Shown here: positions 8,290 to 16,760 of the stretch, one piece after another
Numbering within the stretch: position 1 is the stretch's first letter
Layout: each line of letters starts with the position of its first letter
Assembly: GCF_900112775.1 (NCBI RefSeq)
Contig: NZ_FOYZ01000004.1
Location: 260,570-324,569 of the forward strand
Source: Anaeromicropila populeti
GTDB lineage: Bacteria; Bacillota; Clostridia; Lachnospirales; Lachnospiraceae
DNA: 64,000 nt
Direction: 5' to 3'
Made by a program: the position numbers and the translations under genes
Notes under the pieces: model-generated
Told to the model about the DNA's origin: nothing
What the model saw: the letters and a program-made list of their open reading frames with translations, nothing else
The model's database searches: none

Positions 8290-9138
8290 ATGGAACATGC
8301 GTTACTTCTGCAAAATGTTTCAAAGACATATGAAAAATTCCAGCTTGACAATATAAACTTAGAATTACCTAAGGGATGTATTATGGGTTTTGTTGGGGAA
8401 AATGGTGCAGGGAAAAGCACAACAATTAAATTAATTATGGATCTGATAAAAAGAGATTCAGGAGAAATTCAGATACTGGGTCAGGACAATAAAGGGGATA
8501 TAAGCCAGTTAAAAGAGCATATCGGAGTTGTAATGGATGAGTGCTGTTTCCCAGAAAATATGAACTGGAGACATATTAAACAAGTAATGAAAAGACTTTA
8601 TAAAACATGGGATGAGCAAAAATTTTGTTCTCTTATGGAGAAATTTTCATTAGAGGAAAAAAAGATTGTAAAAGAGTATTCCAGAGGAATGAAAATGAAA
8701 CTGTCTATTGCGGCAGCGCTGTCCCATGATTCTAAGCTGCTAATACTGGATGAGGCAACAAGCGGTTTGGATCCCGTTGTACGGGATGAAATACTGGAAC
8801 TATTTCTAGAGTTTATTCAGGATGAAGAACATTCAATTTTCATGTCCACTCACATAATCAGTGATTTGGAAAGAATTAGTGATTATATTGCCTGCATACA
8901 CAAGGGCAGATTAGTTTTTGTAGAGCAGAAGGATGAGCTTTTAAGCAAATATGGAATATTAAAGTGCGGTGAAGAAGATTTTTCTAAGATAGATAAGAGT
9001 ATTGTAAAAGGTGTAAAAAGAAATTCCTTTGGAATAGAGGCTCTTGTGGAAAAAAGAAAGGTTCATGGAAATCACGTAATAGATGCAGCATCCATTGAAG
9101 AAATTATGTTATATTTTATAAAGGAGAGTAAAATATGA
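8290..9138 (+). CDS. ABC transporter ATP-binding protein (YtrB type)
   Basis: This 282-residue ATPase has Walker A (VGENGAGKSTTIK, ~37-45), signature YSRGMKMKLSIA, Walker B (LLILDEATSGLDP) and a switch His in MSTHIISD. A short C-terminal extension follows, as in YtrB and similar subunits. The ATG at 8290 is preferred because GGAG lies eight bases upstream; an ATG at 8272 is in frame but has only a weak site. It sits directly behind the YtrA-type repressor and overlaps the next gene by ATGA, so the three are cotranscribed and probably translationally coupled. Confidence 0.86.
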   Translation: MEHALLLQNVSKTYEKFQLDNINLELPKGCIMGFVGENGAGKSTTIKLIMDLIKRDSGEIQILGQDNKGDISQLKEHIGVVMDECCFPENMNWRHIKQVMKRLYKTWDEQKFCSLMEKFSLEEKKIVKEYSRGMKMKLSIAAALSHDSKLLILDEATSGLDPVVRDEILELFLEFIQDEEHSIFMSTHIISDLERISDYIACIHKGRLVFVEQKDELLSKYGILKCGEEDFSKIDKSIVKGVKRNSFGIEALVEKRKVHGNHVIDAASIEEIMLYFIKESKI

Positions 9139-9743
9139 GCGGATTATTATTGAAGGATATTTATAATTTGAGGCGGTATCTGAAGTCTATCATTATTATT
9201 TTAGTTTTCTATTTAGTTTATTCTATTTCCATTAAGAACATAAATTTTTTCCTGGGCATGACATTTGTTTTAATGTCGATGATACCGTTATCAGCCATTG
9301 GTTATGACGAAAGAGCAAAGTGGGACAAATATGCATTAACAATGCCTGTCTCCAGAACAGATATGGTAACAAGTAAATACCTGCTGGCGCTGGGAATTGG
9401 TGGATTATGCATGATTGCCAATGTTATGTTATCTATTATAATTCAAAAATCAAGTCTGATGGAAGCCATATTGGCAAGTGGAGCTATGTTATTTTTGAGT
9501 TTATTATATGATTGCATTTTACTCCCAGTTGTATTTAAGCTTGGAGTAGAAAAAGGCAGGTATGTGATGTTCGCCGTTTTATTGATTCCTGCCATAGGTG
9601 TCATGTACTTAAAAAAACTTCCAAAGCCAGATCAAAGTGTAATAGAAACGGGAATGAAAGCAGCTCCCTTTATCATTGTAGTACTGTTTATACTGAGTAT
9701 GATGCTTTCGGTTCATATCTATAAAAGCAAAGAATTAGACTAG
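9135..9743 (+). CDS. ABC-2 family membrane subunit
   Basis: This 202-residue protein has about six hydrophobic helices. After helix 2 it carries YDERAKWDKYALTMPVSR, the motif typical of the small ABC-2 permease family found next to YtrA/YtrB regulators in Firmicutes. Its ATG overlaps the stop of the ATPase gene (ATGA). Its own stop codon overlaps the stop of the convergent glycosylase gene within the palindrome CTAG (9740-9743). Its substrate is unknown; a role in cell-envelope stress is inferred from the regulator type only. Confidence 0.78.
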   Translation: MSGLLLKDIYNLRRYLKSIIIILVFYLVYSISIKNINFFLGMTFVLMSMIPLSAIGYDERAKWDKYALTMPVSRTDMVTSKYLLALGIGGLCMIANVMLSIIIQKSSLMEAILASGAMLFLSLLYDCILLPVVFKLGVEKGRYVMFAVLLIPAIGVMYLKKLPKPDQSVIETGMKAAPFIIVVLFILSMMLSVHIYKSKELD

Positions 9744-10339
9744 GTCTGCTTTTTTACGGAGATGTAAGGATTATCCTTTATAAAAAAACGCCATGGGTAA
9801 TCTCTTGCTTCTCCAGCATAATCAATATTTACCCGTCTGTCTGCTATAATGTTTTTTTTCTGTATGGAAATGGCATCTTCTATATACAAGGAAGAAGTAA
9901 CCAAATCCACAGCATTTTCCGATTTTGTGATATCCATTGCCATGCAAAGCTTTCCAGGGCCGTTACAAAGATTTTTAGCTTTTTCAAGGTTTCGGCGTTT
10001 TTTCATAAGATCAATACCTTCTATTGGTTCTAACGCGCGGAGTAATACTGCCTGGGCTTCTCCTTCTTCAAAAGCAACCACATTCATACAGCAATACATT
10101 CCATAAATCAGATAAACGTAAGAAATTCCACCAGCTTCATACATAGTTTTAGTCCTAGGTGTTTTTCTGTTTTGATAAGCATGAGAGCCTGCATCCATTG
10201 CACCCATATAGGCTTCTGTTTCAACAATTATTCCTTTTACAGTGCCTTCTGCTGTTTCATGCACTAGTACTTTGCCAAGCAGAGCTTTTGCTAAGATAAG
10301 TGCATCCTGTCTATAAAAATCTTTATCCAATCGTTTCAT
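9740..10339 (-). CDS. 3-methyladenine DNA glycosylase (AAG/MPG family)
   Basis: This 199-residue monofunctional alkyladenine glycosylase of the mammalian AAG fold excises alkylated purines in base excision repair. Family motifs are LLGKVLVHE, the catalytic-site region VETEAYMGAMDAGSHAYQ (with the Glu that activates water), GGISYVYLIYGMYCC and CNGPGKLCMAM. The length matches the bacterial family. The ATG at 10339 has GGTGAG about seven bases upstream; a GTG at 10351 is the alternative. The gene is convergent with the ABC operon, sharing the CTAG stop overlap. Confidence 0.92.
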   Translation of the reverse strand: MKRLDKDFYRQDALILAKALLGKVLVHETAEGTVKGIIVETEAYMGAMDAGSHAYQNRKTPRTKTMYEAGGISYVYLIYGMYCCMNVVAFEEGEAQAVLLRALEPIEGIDLMKKRRNLEKAKNLCNGPGKLCMAMDITKSENAVDLVTSSLYIEDAISIQKKNIIADRRVNIDYAGEARDYPWRFFIKDNPYISVKKQT

Positions 10340-10477
10340 TTTATCTCTCACCTCACCAGTTATTTTCTATTTATTATAGCCTATTTTCTTTAAATGAAAA
10401 AGTTTTTTCTTAATTTGGTTGTTCCTGCAAAATGAAAACGATATAATAAGAGTAATTTGGAGAGAGGGGAGCATACC

Positions 10478-11155
10478 ATGCACAAGATTTTTATTGTTGA
10501 GGATGACAAAGTAATTTCAGAGGCTATGATCACATACCTGACTGCCTGGGGTTATCAGGTTAAAGGAGTAAAGAATTTTAACAATGTAATAGAAGAATTT
10601 TTACAATATGATCCCCAGCTTATTTTACTTGATATTGCACTGCCATTTTTTAATGGTTATTATTGGTGCGGCGAAATTAGAAAAATTTCAAAGGTACCCA
10701 TTGTATTTATTTCATCAAATAGTGATAGCATGAATCTTGTTATGGCAATAAATATGGGGGGAGATGATTTTATTGCAAAACCCTTTGACATGACAGTGCT
10801 TGTGGCAAAAATTCAGGCTTTATTAAGACGTACTTATGACTTTCAGGGACAGGCAACAAATGTACTGGAGCATAAAGGGGTAATTCTAAATGTAAACGAA
10901 AATGCCCTCTATTATAAAGAAAGTAAGCTGGAATTAACAAAAAATGAATTTAAAATATTGCAATTACTGTTGCAGAATCCGGGAAAGGTTGTTTCCAGGG
11001 AAGAAATTATGAAAAAGCTGTGGGATAGTGACTGTTTTGTTGATGATAATACCTTAACCGTGAATATGACAAGGCTAAGAAAGAAAATAGAGGAAATTGG
11101 TGTGAAACAATTTATTACCACAAAAAAAGGAACAGGATATTTGATAGGAGATTAG
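10478..11155 (+). CDS. OmpR-family response regulator, BceR type
   Basis: The 225-residue protein has a receiver domain with acidic pocket Glu8-Asp9-Asp10, phospho-acceptor Asp52 in LLDIALPF and the conserved Lys in FIAKPFD. A C-terminal winged helix follows (LTKNEFKILQLLLQNPGKVV, DDNTLTVNMTRLRKKI). The start ATG at 10478 follows GAGGGGAGC. It is one base away from a short intramembrane-sensing kinase, and a BceAB-type transporter follows, the usual arrangement of peptide-antibiotic resistance modules. It probably binds the TTACAT/ATGTAA-type repeats upstream of the transporter genes. Confidence 0.9.
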   Translation: MHKIFIVEDDKVISEAMITYLTAWGYQVKGVKNFNNVIEEFLQYDPQLILLDIALPFFNGYYWCGEIRKISKVPIVFISSNSDSMNLVMAINMGGDDFIAKPFDMTVLVAKIQALLRRTYDFQGQATNVLEHKGVILNVNENALYYKESKLELTKNEFKILQLLLQNPGKVVSREEIMKKLWDSDCFVDDNTLTVNMTRLRKKIEEIGVKQFITTKKGTGYLIGD

Positions 11156-11156
11156 G

Positions 11157-12158
11157 ATGAGATTAGTGTGTACGTATATAAAGGATCGAATAAAAATGGG
11201 GCTGGTATTTTGCAGTTGTGCCTTACTTATTCTGCTTAATCATTTTTTATACCAGCAGTCTTTTCAGGTAATTATTTTTTCCTTACAGCTTTGTGGGGCA
11301 GTGTCAGGGTGTGCAGTAATACTTGACTTTATTAAGTATCGAAAAAAGCATTTAGAACTACAACAGTTTTATGCGCATGCCCCATTATTTGAAATGAGCC
11401 AGCTGCCAAAAGGAAATTTGCTGGAACAAGATTATCAGGTGCTGCTAAAACAGCTGAGTGACTATAACAGAAAGCTGGAGGAACAGATGGCAAGCCGGCA
11501 GGAGGAGCAAATGGAGTATTATTCTATGTGGATACATCAGATTAAAACCCCAATTGCAGCAATGCACCTTTTAATTCAACTAGCAGAGGAAGGCAGTTAC
11601 AAAAAGGAAATGGGACAGGAACTGTTTAAGGTAGAGCAGTATGTGGAGATGGTATTACAGTTTCAGCGGCTGGACAGCCTGTCTTCTGATTTGTTTTTGA
11701 AAAGTCTGGAACTGCAAGATGTGATTAAGCAGGCAGTAAAAAAATATTCTGTGCTGTTTATTCGGAAAAAAATTGCATTGGAATTGGAAGATATTCAGGA
11801 AGTTATTGTTTCTGATGAGAAATGGCTGGTCTACGTGTTGGAACAGTTAATTTCAAATGCGTTAAAGTATACAATGGAGGGTTCTATACGCATTTACATG
11901 GATTCTGAGGAAAAAAAGAGTCTGGTTATTGAAGATACTGGAATAGGAATTCGGGAAGAGGATATTCCAAGAATTTTTGACCGAGGATTTACAGGTTATA
12001 ATGGACGAATGGATAAAAAATCAACGGGCATAGGCTTGTATCTATGTAAACAAATATTGGACAAGCTAGGTCATACAATATGGGTGGAATCTGAACTTGG
12101 GAAGGGGACAAAATTTATTTTAAATTTAGAAGAGAGCCGTCTTGAATTTTTTTCATAA
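11157..12158 (+). CDS. Intramembrane-sensing histidine kinase, BceS type
   Basis: This 333-residue kinase has just two N-terminal membrane helices (about 15-33 and 38-56) separated by only a few residues, so it has almost no sensor loop. The H box reads WIHQIKTP (His127). Catalytic motifs are QLISNALKYT (N box), EDTGIGI (G1), FDRGFTG and GIGLYLCKQI (G2). This is the classic BceS architecture, in which the partner BceAB transporter rather than the kinase detects the peptide antibiotic. It starts one base after the response regulator stop. Confidence 0.92.
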   Translation: MRLVCTYIKDRIKMGLVFCSCALLILLNHFLYQQSFQVIIFSLQLCGAVSGCAVILDFIKYRKKHLELQQFYAHAPLFEMSQLPKGNLLEQDYQVLLKQLSDYNRKLEEQMASRQEEQMEYYSMWIHQIKTPIAAMHLLIQLAEEGSYKKEMGQELFKVEQYVEMVLQFQRLDSLSSDLFLKSLELQDVIKQAVKKYSVLFIRKKIALELEDIQEVIVSDEKWLVYVLEQLISNALKYTMEGSIRIYMDSEEKKSLVIEDTGIGIREEDIPRIFDRGFTGYNGRMDKKSTGIGLYLCKQILDKLGHTIWVESELGKGTKFILNLEESRLEFFS

Positions 12159-12163
12159 GTATA

Positions 12164-12248
12164 CTTACATTTGTCTTACATAGATGTAAGGTTTGGAAAG
12201 GAAATGTAAGTCAAAGTTATGGTGACCACTTTCCTTTTTTTCTATAAT
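12164..12248 (+). promoter_or_regulatory. Promoter and four-heptamer regulatory site of the BceAB operon
   Basis: Four copies of one heptamer lie between the kinase and the transporter genes: CTTACAT at 12164-12170 and 12175-12181, and its complement ATGTAAG at 12184-12190 and 12204-12210. The inner pair makes a 7-2-7 palindrome. The outer copies are offset by 11 and 20 bp, close to one and two helical turns. Downstream is a good -10 box TATAAT (12243-12248) but only a poor -35 (GGTGAC near 12221), which fits activation by a bound response regulator. That the BceR-type protein binds here is inference. Confidence 0.65.
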
Positions 12249-12276
12249 GGGGTGGTAAGGAAATGGAGGTATAAAA

Positions 12277-13062
12277 ATGAATATGAAAAATGAGCGTCCT
12301 CTCTTAGAGGTGAATAATTTAAAGAAAACCTATACAACCAGATTTGGGGGAAATCAGGTACATGCCCTGACCAATGTTTCCTTTTCGGTTGAAAAGGGTG
12401 AATATGTAGCAATTATGGGTGAATCAGGATCGGGAAAAACGACACTTCTTAACATATTAGCGTCGTTGGATAAACCTACCAGCGGAAATGTTTTGCTGGA
12501 CGGTAAAAATTTAGTACAAATCAAGGATAAAGATATTTGCAAATTTCGACGTGAAAATCTAGGATTTGTATTTCAAGATTTTAACCTTCTGGATAATTTT
12601 AATATAAAGGATAACATTTTACTGCCGTTAGTGCTGGCAAATCAAAAATACAGTGAAATGATAAAGAAATTAAATTCAGTGGTGAAAAAACTAGGAATTG
12701 AAAATTTGATTGAAAAATATCCGTATGAAGTTTCAGGAGGCCAGAAGCAGAGAGTGGCAGCAGCAAGGGCTTTAATTACCGAACCTAAAATTGTGCTGGC
12801 AGATGAACCTACTGGTGCATTAGATTCTAAGGCATCTATGAATCTGCTAAAAATATTTGGGGAAATTAATGAGGGAGGGCAGACCATTCTAATGGTGACT
12901 CACAGTACACTTGCAGCAAGTCATGCCAACAGGGTTTTGTTTATTAAGGACGGAGAAGTTTTTAATCAGGTTTATCGAGGCGGCATGACGAATGATGAGC
13001 TGTATCAGAAAATAGTTTCAAACTTAACGGTTATTTCTACGGGGGGTGATCAGGTTGAATAA
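12277..13062 (+). CDS. BceA-type ABC transporter ATP-binding protein
   Basis: This 261-residue ATPase of the MacB/LolD class has an early beta extension (YTTRFGGNQVHALTNVSF), Walker A MGESGSGKTTLLN, Q loop VFQDFNLLD, a perfect signature VSGGQKQRVAAARAL, Walker B IVLADEPTGALD and a switch His in VTHS. The length and C-terminal GGMTNDELYQKI element are typical of BceA. It is paired with the FtsX-domain permease that overlaps its 3' end. Together they remove or release cell-wall-targeting peptides such as bacitracin or lantibiotics and signal to the kinase. Confidence 0.93.
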   Translation: MNMKNERPLLEVNNLKKTYTTRFGGNQVHALTNVSFSVEKGEYVAIMGESGSGKTTLLNILASLDKPTSGNVLLDGKNLVQIKDKDICKFRRENLGFVFQDFNLLDNFNIKDNILLPLVLANQKYSEMIKKLNSVVKKLGIENLIEKYPYEVSGGQKQRVAAARALITEPKIVLADEPTGALDSKASMNLLKIFGEINEGGQTILMVTHSTLAASHANRVLFIKDGEVFNQVYRGGMTNDELYQKIVSNLTVISTGGDQVE

Positions 13063-15046
13063 AATGTTTTATCCAAAACTTGCATGGAACAACCTGGTTA
13101 AAAACAGAAAAAGCTATATTCCTTATGCATTATCTTGTATTTTTGCCATTATTACATTTTTTTCTCTCAACAGTGTTTATAAAAGTGATTCTTTTAAAAA
13201 CATTCCCCATGCAGAAAGTTTATATCTAATATTAAAATTAGGTTCATGGGTAATTGCTATTTTTTCTACTATTTTTATATTCTATACCAACAACTTTTTA
13301 ATTAAGCAACGGAAAAAGGAACTGGGACTATATAGCATATTAGGTTTGGAGAAAAAGCACATGGCAAAGGTACTCTTTTTAGAAACAGTATATATGGCTG
13401 TTATAAGTATTACAGCGGGTACCTTATTTGGATTTTTGATGGGAAAACTGTCTTTCCTTGGATTACAGCGATTATTAAAAATAGATCGGGTTTATGAATT
13501 TACTCTTTCTGGTAAAGCAATTGGTACCACCATTCTTTTGTATTGTAGTATATATGCCATTGTATTAGTAAGCAATTTATTTAGGGTGCATATGACAAAA
13601 CCTATCGAATTACTAAAGGGTGGACAGCATGGGGAAAAGGAACCGAAGGCTTCATGGCTACTTGCACTGGTAGGTGTTATTACATTAGGAGCAGCATATT
13701 ATATTTCCATTACAATTCAAAATCCGATTGAAACAATCATGATGTTTTTTGTGGCAGTTATACTTGTAATAATAGGAACCTTTTGCATTTTTACTGCGGG
13801 AAGTATTGTGATACTGAAGCTTTTAAAAAAGAATAAATCCTATTATTATCGACCTAAAAACTTTATTTCTGTTTCCACAATGATTTACAGGATGAAACAG
13901 AATGCTGCTGGGTTATCGAATATCTGTATTTTGTCAACTATGGTATTAGTTATGCTTACTGGTTCGGTAGCATTGTATGTGGGACAGAAAGATGTATTAT
14001 ATGAGCAGTTTCCTTATCACGTTATGATTACGACAAAGCAGAGTGATAAAAACGAAGATATAATTAACAGTCTGATAAAGGAACAAGCAGAAAAAGATAA
14101 GGTTTTCATTGAAGACCAGGTGAGTTGTAAGTACACAATGGTATTGGCACTAAATAAAGAAAAGAATACCTTTGTATGCGATTTTGATGTAAGTGCAAAT
14201 ATGGCTTTAAAATATTGTAATTTATTTTTTATTGACCAGGAAAGTTATAATAAATTTGCAAAGGAACAAATTGATTTAACAGAGAAACAAGTATTGTTAT
14301 TTCGTAAAAAGAAGGAGAAGAATTACAATACAATATTACTGGGAAATCAAGAATTTTCGGTTGCCTATAATATGGATTCCATGCTCCGAAGTAAGAGAAA
14401 GAATACGGCATTTGATGACTATTGTTATATTGTTATGAAGGATGAGCAGGTGATTACACAAGTTGTTAAGAGTATGACTGAAGGCTTATCAGGTGAAACA
14501 TTAGAGGAATTTTGTGGAGAAAAAACCTTTTTCTTTTTTGATGTAAAGGCAGAAGAGGAAAAACGAATACAGTATACCCAGTCATTAATGGAAAAACTGG
14601 ATCAGGAAAGTTTCTTACTGGATTTTAACAGCTATTATTTGAGTTTTAGGGATTGGTATTATACATTTGGAGGATTATTATTTTTAGGAGTATTTCTAGG
14701 ATTACTGTTCCTTATGATGGCAATATTGATTATATATTATAAGCAGATTTCAGAAGGATATGAAGATCATGACCGGTTTTTAATTATGCAAAAGGTAGGA
14801 ATGAGCAGATCCGAAGTAAAATCAACTATTACAAAACAAGTATTAATGGTGTTCTTTTTGCCGCTGGTTTTTGCTGTGATACATTTGGCTTTTGCCATGC
14901 CCGTACTTATTCGTATACTGGCATTGTTCTCCCTCTATAATACAACATTAATTTTACTGTGTGCAGCAGTAATTGCATTGGTATTTGCTGTTTTGTATTG
15001 TATATCTTATATGGCTACAGCAAAAGCTTATTTCAAATTAGTCTGA
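13055..15046 (+). CDS. BceB-type ABC transporter permease
   Basis: This ~663-residue membrane protein has the BceB plan: YPKLAWNNLVKNRKSYIPY at the N-terminus, four helices with an FtsX domain (RKKELGLYSILGLEKKHMAKVL), further helices, a large extracytoplasmic domain at about residues 310-520, and a final FtsX-like helix trio (MQKVGMSRSEVKSTITKQ). The TTG at 13055 is preferred because the protein then begins MNKMFYPK as in relatives, with GGGGGGTGA upstream. A GTG at 13046 is also in frame. It overlaps the ATPase gene by 8 bp and so is coupled to it. Confidence 0.9.
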   Translation: MNKMFYPKLAWNNLVKNRKSYIPYALSCIFAIITFFSLNSVYKSDSFKNIPHAESLYLILKLGSWVIAIFSTIFIFYTNNFLIKQRKKELGLYSILGLEKKHMAKVLFLETVYMAVISITAGTLFGFLMGKLSFLGLQRLLKIDRVYEFTLSGKAIGTTILLYCSIYAIVLVSNLFRVHMTKPIELLKGGQHGEKEPKASWLLALVGVITLGAAYYISITIQNPIETIMMFFVAVILVIIGTFCIFTAGSIVILKLLKKNKSYYYRPKNFISVSTMIYRMKQNAAGLSNICILSTMVLVMLTGSVALYVGQKDVLYEQFPYHVMITTKQSDKNEDIINSLIKEQAEKDKVFIEDQVSCKYTMVLALNKEKNTFVCDFDVSANMALKYCNLFFIDQESYNKFAKEQIDLTEKQVLLFRKKKEKNYNTILLGNQEFSVAYNMDSMLRSKRKNTAFDDYCYIVMKDEQVITQVVKSMTEGLSGETLEEFCGEKTFFFFDVKAEEEKRIQYTQSLMEKLDQESFLLDFNSYYLSFRDWYYTFGGLLFLGVFLGLLFLMMAILIIYYKQISEGYEDHDRFLIMQKVGMSRSEVKSTITKQVLMVFFLPLVFAVIHLAFAMPVLIRILALFSLYNTTLILLCAAVIALVFAVLYCISYMATAKAYFKLV

Positions 15047-15068
15047 TGCAAGCCATCTTATATTATAG

Positions 15069-15112
15069 AATACCCCCCATAAACTTCACAATAGAACTTT
15101 ATGGGGGGTATT
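15069..15112. terminator. Long inverted repeat between convergent genes (probable bidirectional terminator)
   Basis: AATACCCCCCATAAA and TTTATGGGGGGTATT form a 15-bp perfect stem with a ~14-nt loop between the BceB gene and the convergent kinase gene. No long T run follows on either strand, so termination is likely but not certain. Confidence 0.6.
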
Positions 15113-15116
15113 GTGA

Positions 15117-16148
15117 TTATCGGTTCATTTCACTTTGTGGACCGCCATCTTTGTGTGCTTTAATAATTTGGTCAATTTCTTTATGGCTGGAAGAAAGTAA
15201 GTCACCAGGAATTGTATTTTTAACAGAGGCAGTTGCATTACCATATTCTAAGGCCGTCTGGCAATTCATATCAGAGGAAAGAAGACCATAGAGAGCGCCT
15301 GAAATGTAAGCATCTCCGCTTCCAATCCGATCTACCACTTCAATATTTCTGTACGGCTCTTCTTCATAATAGCAGTCATTCTTTGCATCATAAATGGTAG
15401 AACCAAAGGTATGAGACTTTGGACTATGAACAATACGCTGAGTACTTGCCACAATAGAAATTGGGTATTCCTCTGTAAAACTTTTATTAATTTCTTTTGC
15501 GGTTCCTGTTTTTAAGAAAGTAAGCCGGGCAGTATCTTCAGAGCAAAAGAAAATATCTACATAAGGCAGAATTTGTTCTATACATTCTTTGGCCTGGGCG
15601 CCAGTCCAGAGATTAGAACGGTAATTAACGTCAAAAGAAATCAGTGCGCCTTCATTTTTAAAGCGCTTAATCATTTCAATTGCTGTTTGTTGCGCCTGTT
15701 GGCTTAAAGCTAAAGTAATCCCGCTGGTATGAAAACATCTAGTGCTTTTGTAAAGAGAGTCAGGGAAATCATGAATACTTATATTGTTAATCGTTGAATT
15801 TTTACGATCATATACAACGCTTGGTTTTCTAGGATATGCACCATTTTCGTAATAGTAAATGCCTAGCCGGGCCTCTGGACTATTGTCATATACTAAGTAT
15901 TCATGACTTACACCAAGAAAAGAGGCTTGATTTTGAATAAAAATTCCTAAATCATTATCTGGTAATTTAGAAATAATACCTGTTTTTAAACCTAATAAGG
16001 ATGCACCTGATATTACATTTAATTCTGCACCACCAGCTTGTTTTGTTAAAATGTCTCCACGAACTAAACGTTCATTTTTTGGTGCAGCAAGTTTTAGTAA
16101 AATTTCTCCTAAAGCCAATAAATCATACTTCTTATTCGATGTTTCCAT
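15117..16148 (-). CDS. kdgK: PfkB-family sugar kinase, probably 2-keto-3-deoxygluconate kinase
   Basis: This 343-residue ribokinase-fold enzyme has an N-terminal LALGEILLKLAAP, a sugar-pocket motif GGAELNVISGASLLG, and a C-terminal PfkB signature DRIGSGDAYISGALYG with catalytic base Asp279. The GAELNV pattern and overall length fit KDG kinases more than fructokinases or ribokinases; substrate assignment is inference. It would phosphorylate 2-keto-3-deoxygluconate to KDPG in uronate or pectin breakdown. No aldolase is adjacent. The start ATG follows AAAGGAAATG, and a perfect palindrome covers the promoter. Confidence 0.8.
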   Translation of the reverse strand: METSNKKYDLLALGEILLKLAAPKNERLVRGDILTKQAGGAELNVISGASLLGLKTGIISKLPDNDLGIFIQNQASFLGVSHEYLVYDNSPEARLGIYYYENGAYPRKPSVVYDRKNSTINNISIHDFPDSLYKSTRCFHTSGITLALSQQAQQTAIEMIKRFKNEGALISFDVNYRSNLWTGAQAKECIEQILPYVDIFFCSEDTARLTFLKTGTAKEINKSFTEEYPISIVASTQRIVHSPKSHTFGSTIYDAKNDCYYEEEPYRNIEVVDRIGSGDAYISGALYGLLSSDMNCQTALEYGNATASVKNTIPGDLLSSSHKEIDQIIKAHKDGGPQSEMNR

Positions 16149-16164
16149 AATTCATTTCCTTTCG

Positions 16165-16208
16165 CATGTATAATAAAATATTATACATGTGGAGTTTTTG
16201 ATTAGCAA
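16165..16208 (-). promoter_or_regulatory. Promoter of the sugar kinase gene with an overlapping 25-bp operator
   Basis: On the minus strand TTGCTA (16208-16203), 17 bp, TATAAT (16185-16180). The -10 box lies inside a perfect inverted repeat: CATGTATAATA (16165-16175), AAA, TATTATACATG (16179-16189). The operator ends 16 bp before the start codon, a position that would block transcription. The cognate regulator is not in the window. Confidence 0.65.
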
Positions 16209-16215
16209 TAGTATG

Positions 16216-16230
16216 TACGAAATTTTCGTA
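16216..16230. promoter_or_regulatory. Second palindrome upstream of the sugar kinase promoter
   Basis: TACGAAA-T-TTTCGTA is a perfect 7-1-7 palindrome just upstream of the kinase -35 box and 165 bp before the HPr-like gene. It differs in sequence from the operator at 16165-16189. Which gene it serves is unclear. Confidence 0.45.
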
Positions 16231-16394
16231 AATTATTTAGCTATGCAACAGGTAAGTATATAGAATAGATACAATGATTAGAAAAATAATAGTTTTGTTG
16301 GGAGAATTGAAAAATGGGAATAATGGCAGGGTATTACTGTGGAAAAGTTTAGGATAATATGGTATACACAGATGGGAGAAAGGAGCAAAAGAAA

Positions 16395-16652
16395 ATGAGA
16401 CAATTTTCTTATAGAATTACAGGTCAAGAGGGAGTTCATGCGAAGTTAGCCGGATTACTGGTAAAAATGGCGATGACCTTTACCAGTGATATTAGCATTG
16501 GAAAAAAGAATAATTTTGTGGATGCAAAAAGAATATTTGGCATTATGAGCTTAGAGATAAAATACAACGAGGAAATTACAATTAAAATAGATGGAGAAGA
16601 TGAGGAAATAGCATTTAAAGCATTGCAAGTGTTTTTTAATGAAAATCTTTAA
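16395..16652 (+). CDS. HPr-like protein with altered regulatory site
   Basis: This 85-residue protein has the length and fold pattern of the PTS phosphocarrier HPr. The active-site histidine is kept at position 15 (GVHAKLAG), but the usual Arg17-Pro18 are Lys17-Leu18. The serine phosphorylated by HPr kinase (Ser46 in Gram-positive HPr) is Arg46 (DAKRIFGIMSL). It may therefore accept phosphate poorly, if at all, from Enzyme I and cannot be controlled through Ser46. The start at 16395 follows AAAGGAGC. It stands alone between the sugar kinase and cotJ genes. A regulatory or specialised phosphocarrier role is possible. Confidence 0.78.
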   Translation: MRQFSYRITGQEGVHAKLAGLLVKMAMTFTSDISIGKKNNFVDAKRIFGIMSLEIKYNEEITIKIDGEDEEIAFKALQVFFNENL

Positions 16653-16689
16653 AACAAACAATAAGGAAATTTTTTACATTGCTTCTATC

Positions 16690-16716
16690 ACCAATGCTAT
16701 CCGTTTTCATAGAATA
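16690..16716 (+). promoter_or_regulatory. Possible mother-cell sporulation promoter of cotJABC
   Basis: CATAGAATA (16708-16716) matches the sigma-K -10 form CATAnnnTA and also the sigma-E form CATAnAnT. An AC lies 16 bp upstream (16690-16691). The first coat gene starts 45 bp downstream. In B. subtilis cotJ is under sigma-E; the assignment here rests on this short match and context. Confidence 0.4.
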
Positions 16717-16760
16717 ATATTGGACCTACACAATGTAGCCAGAGAGTTGAAAGGAGCAAA

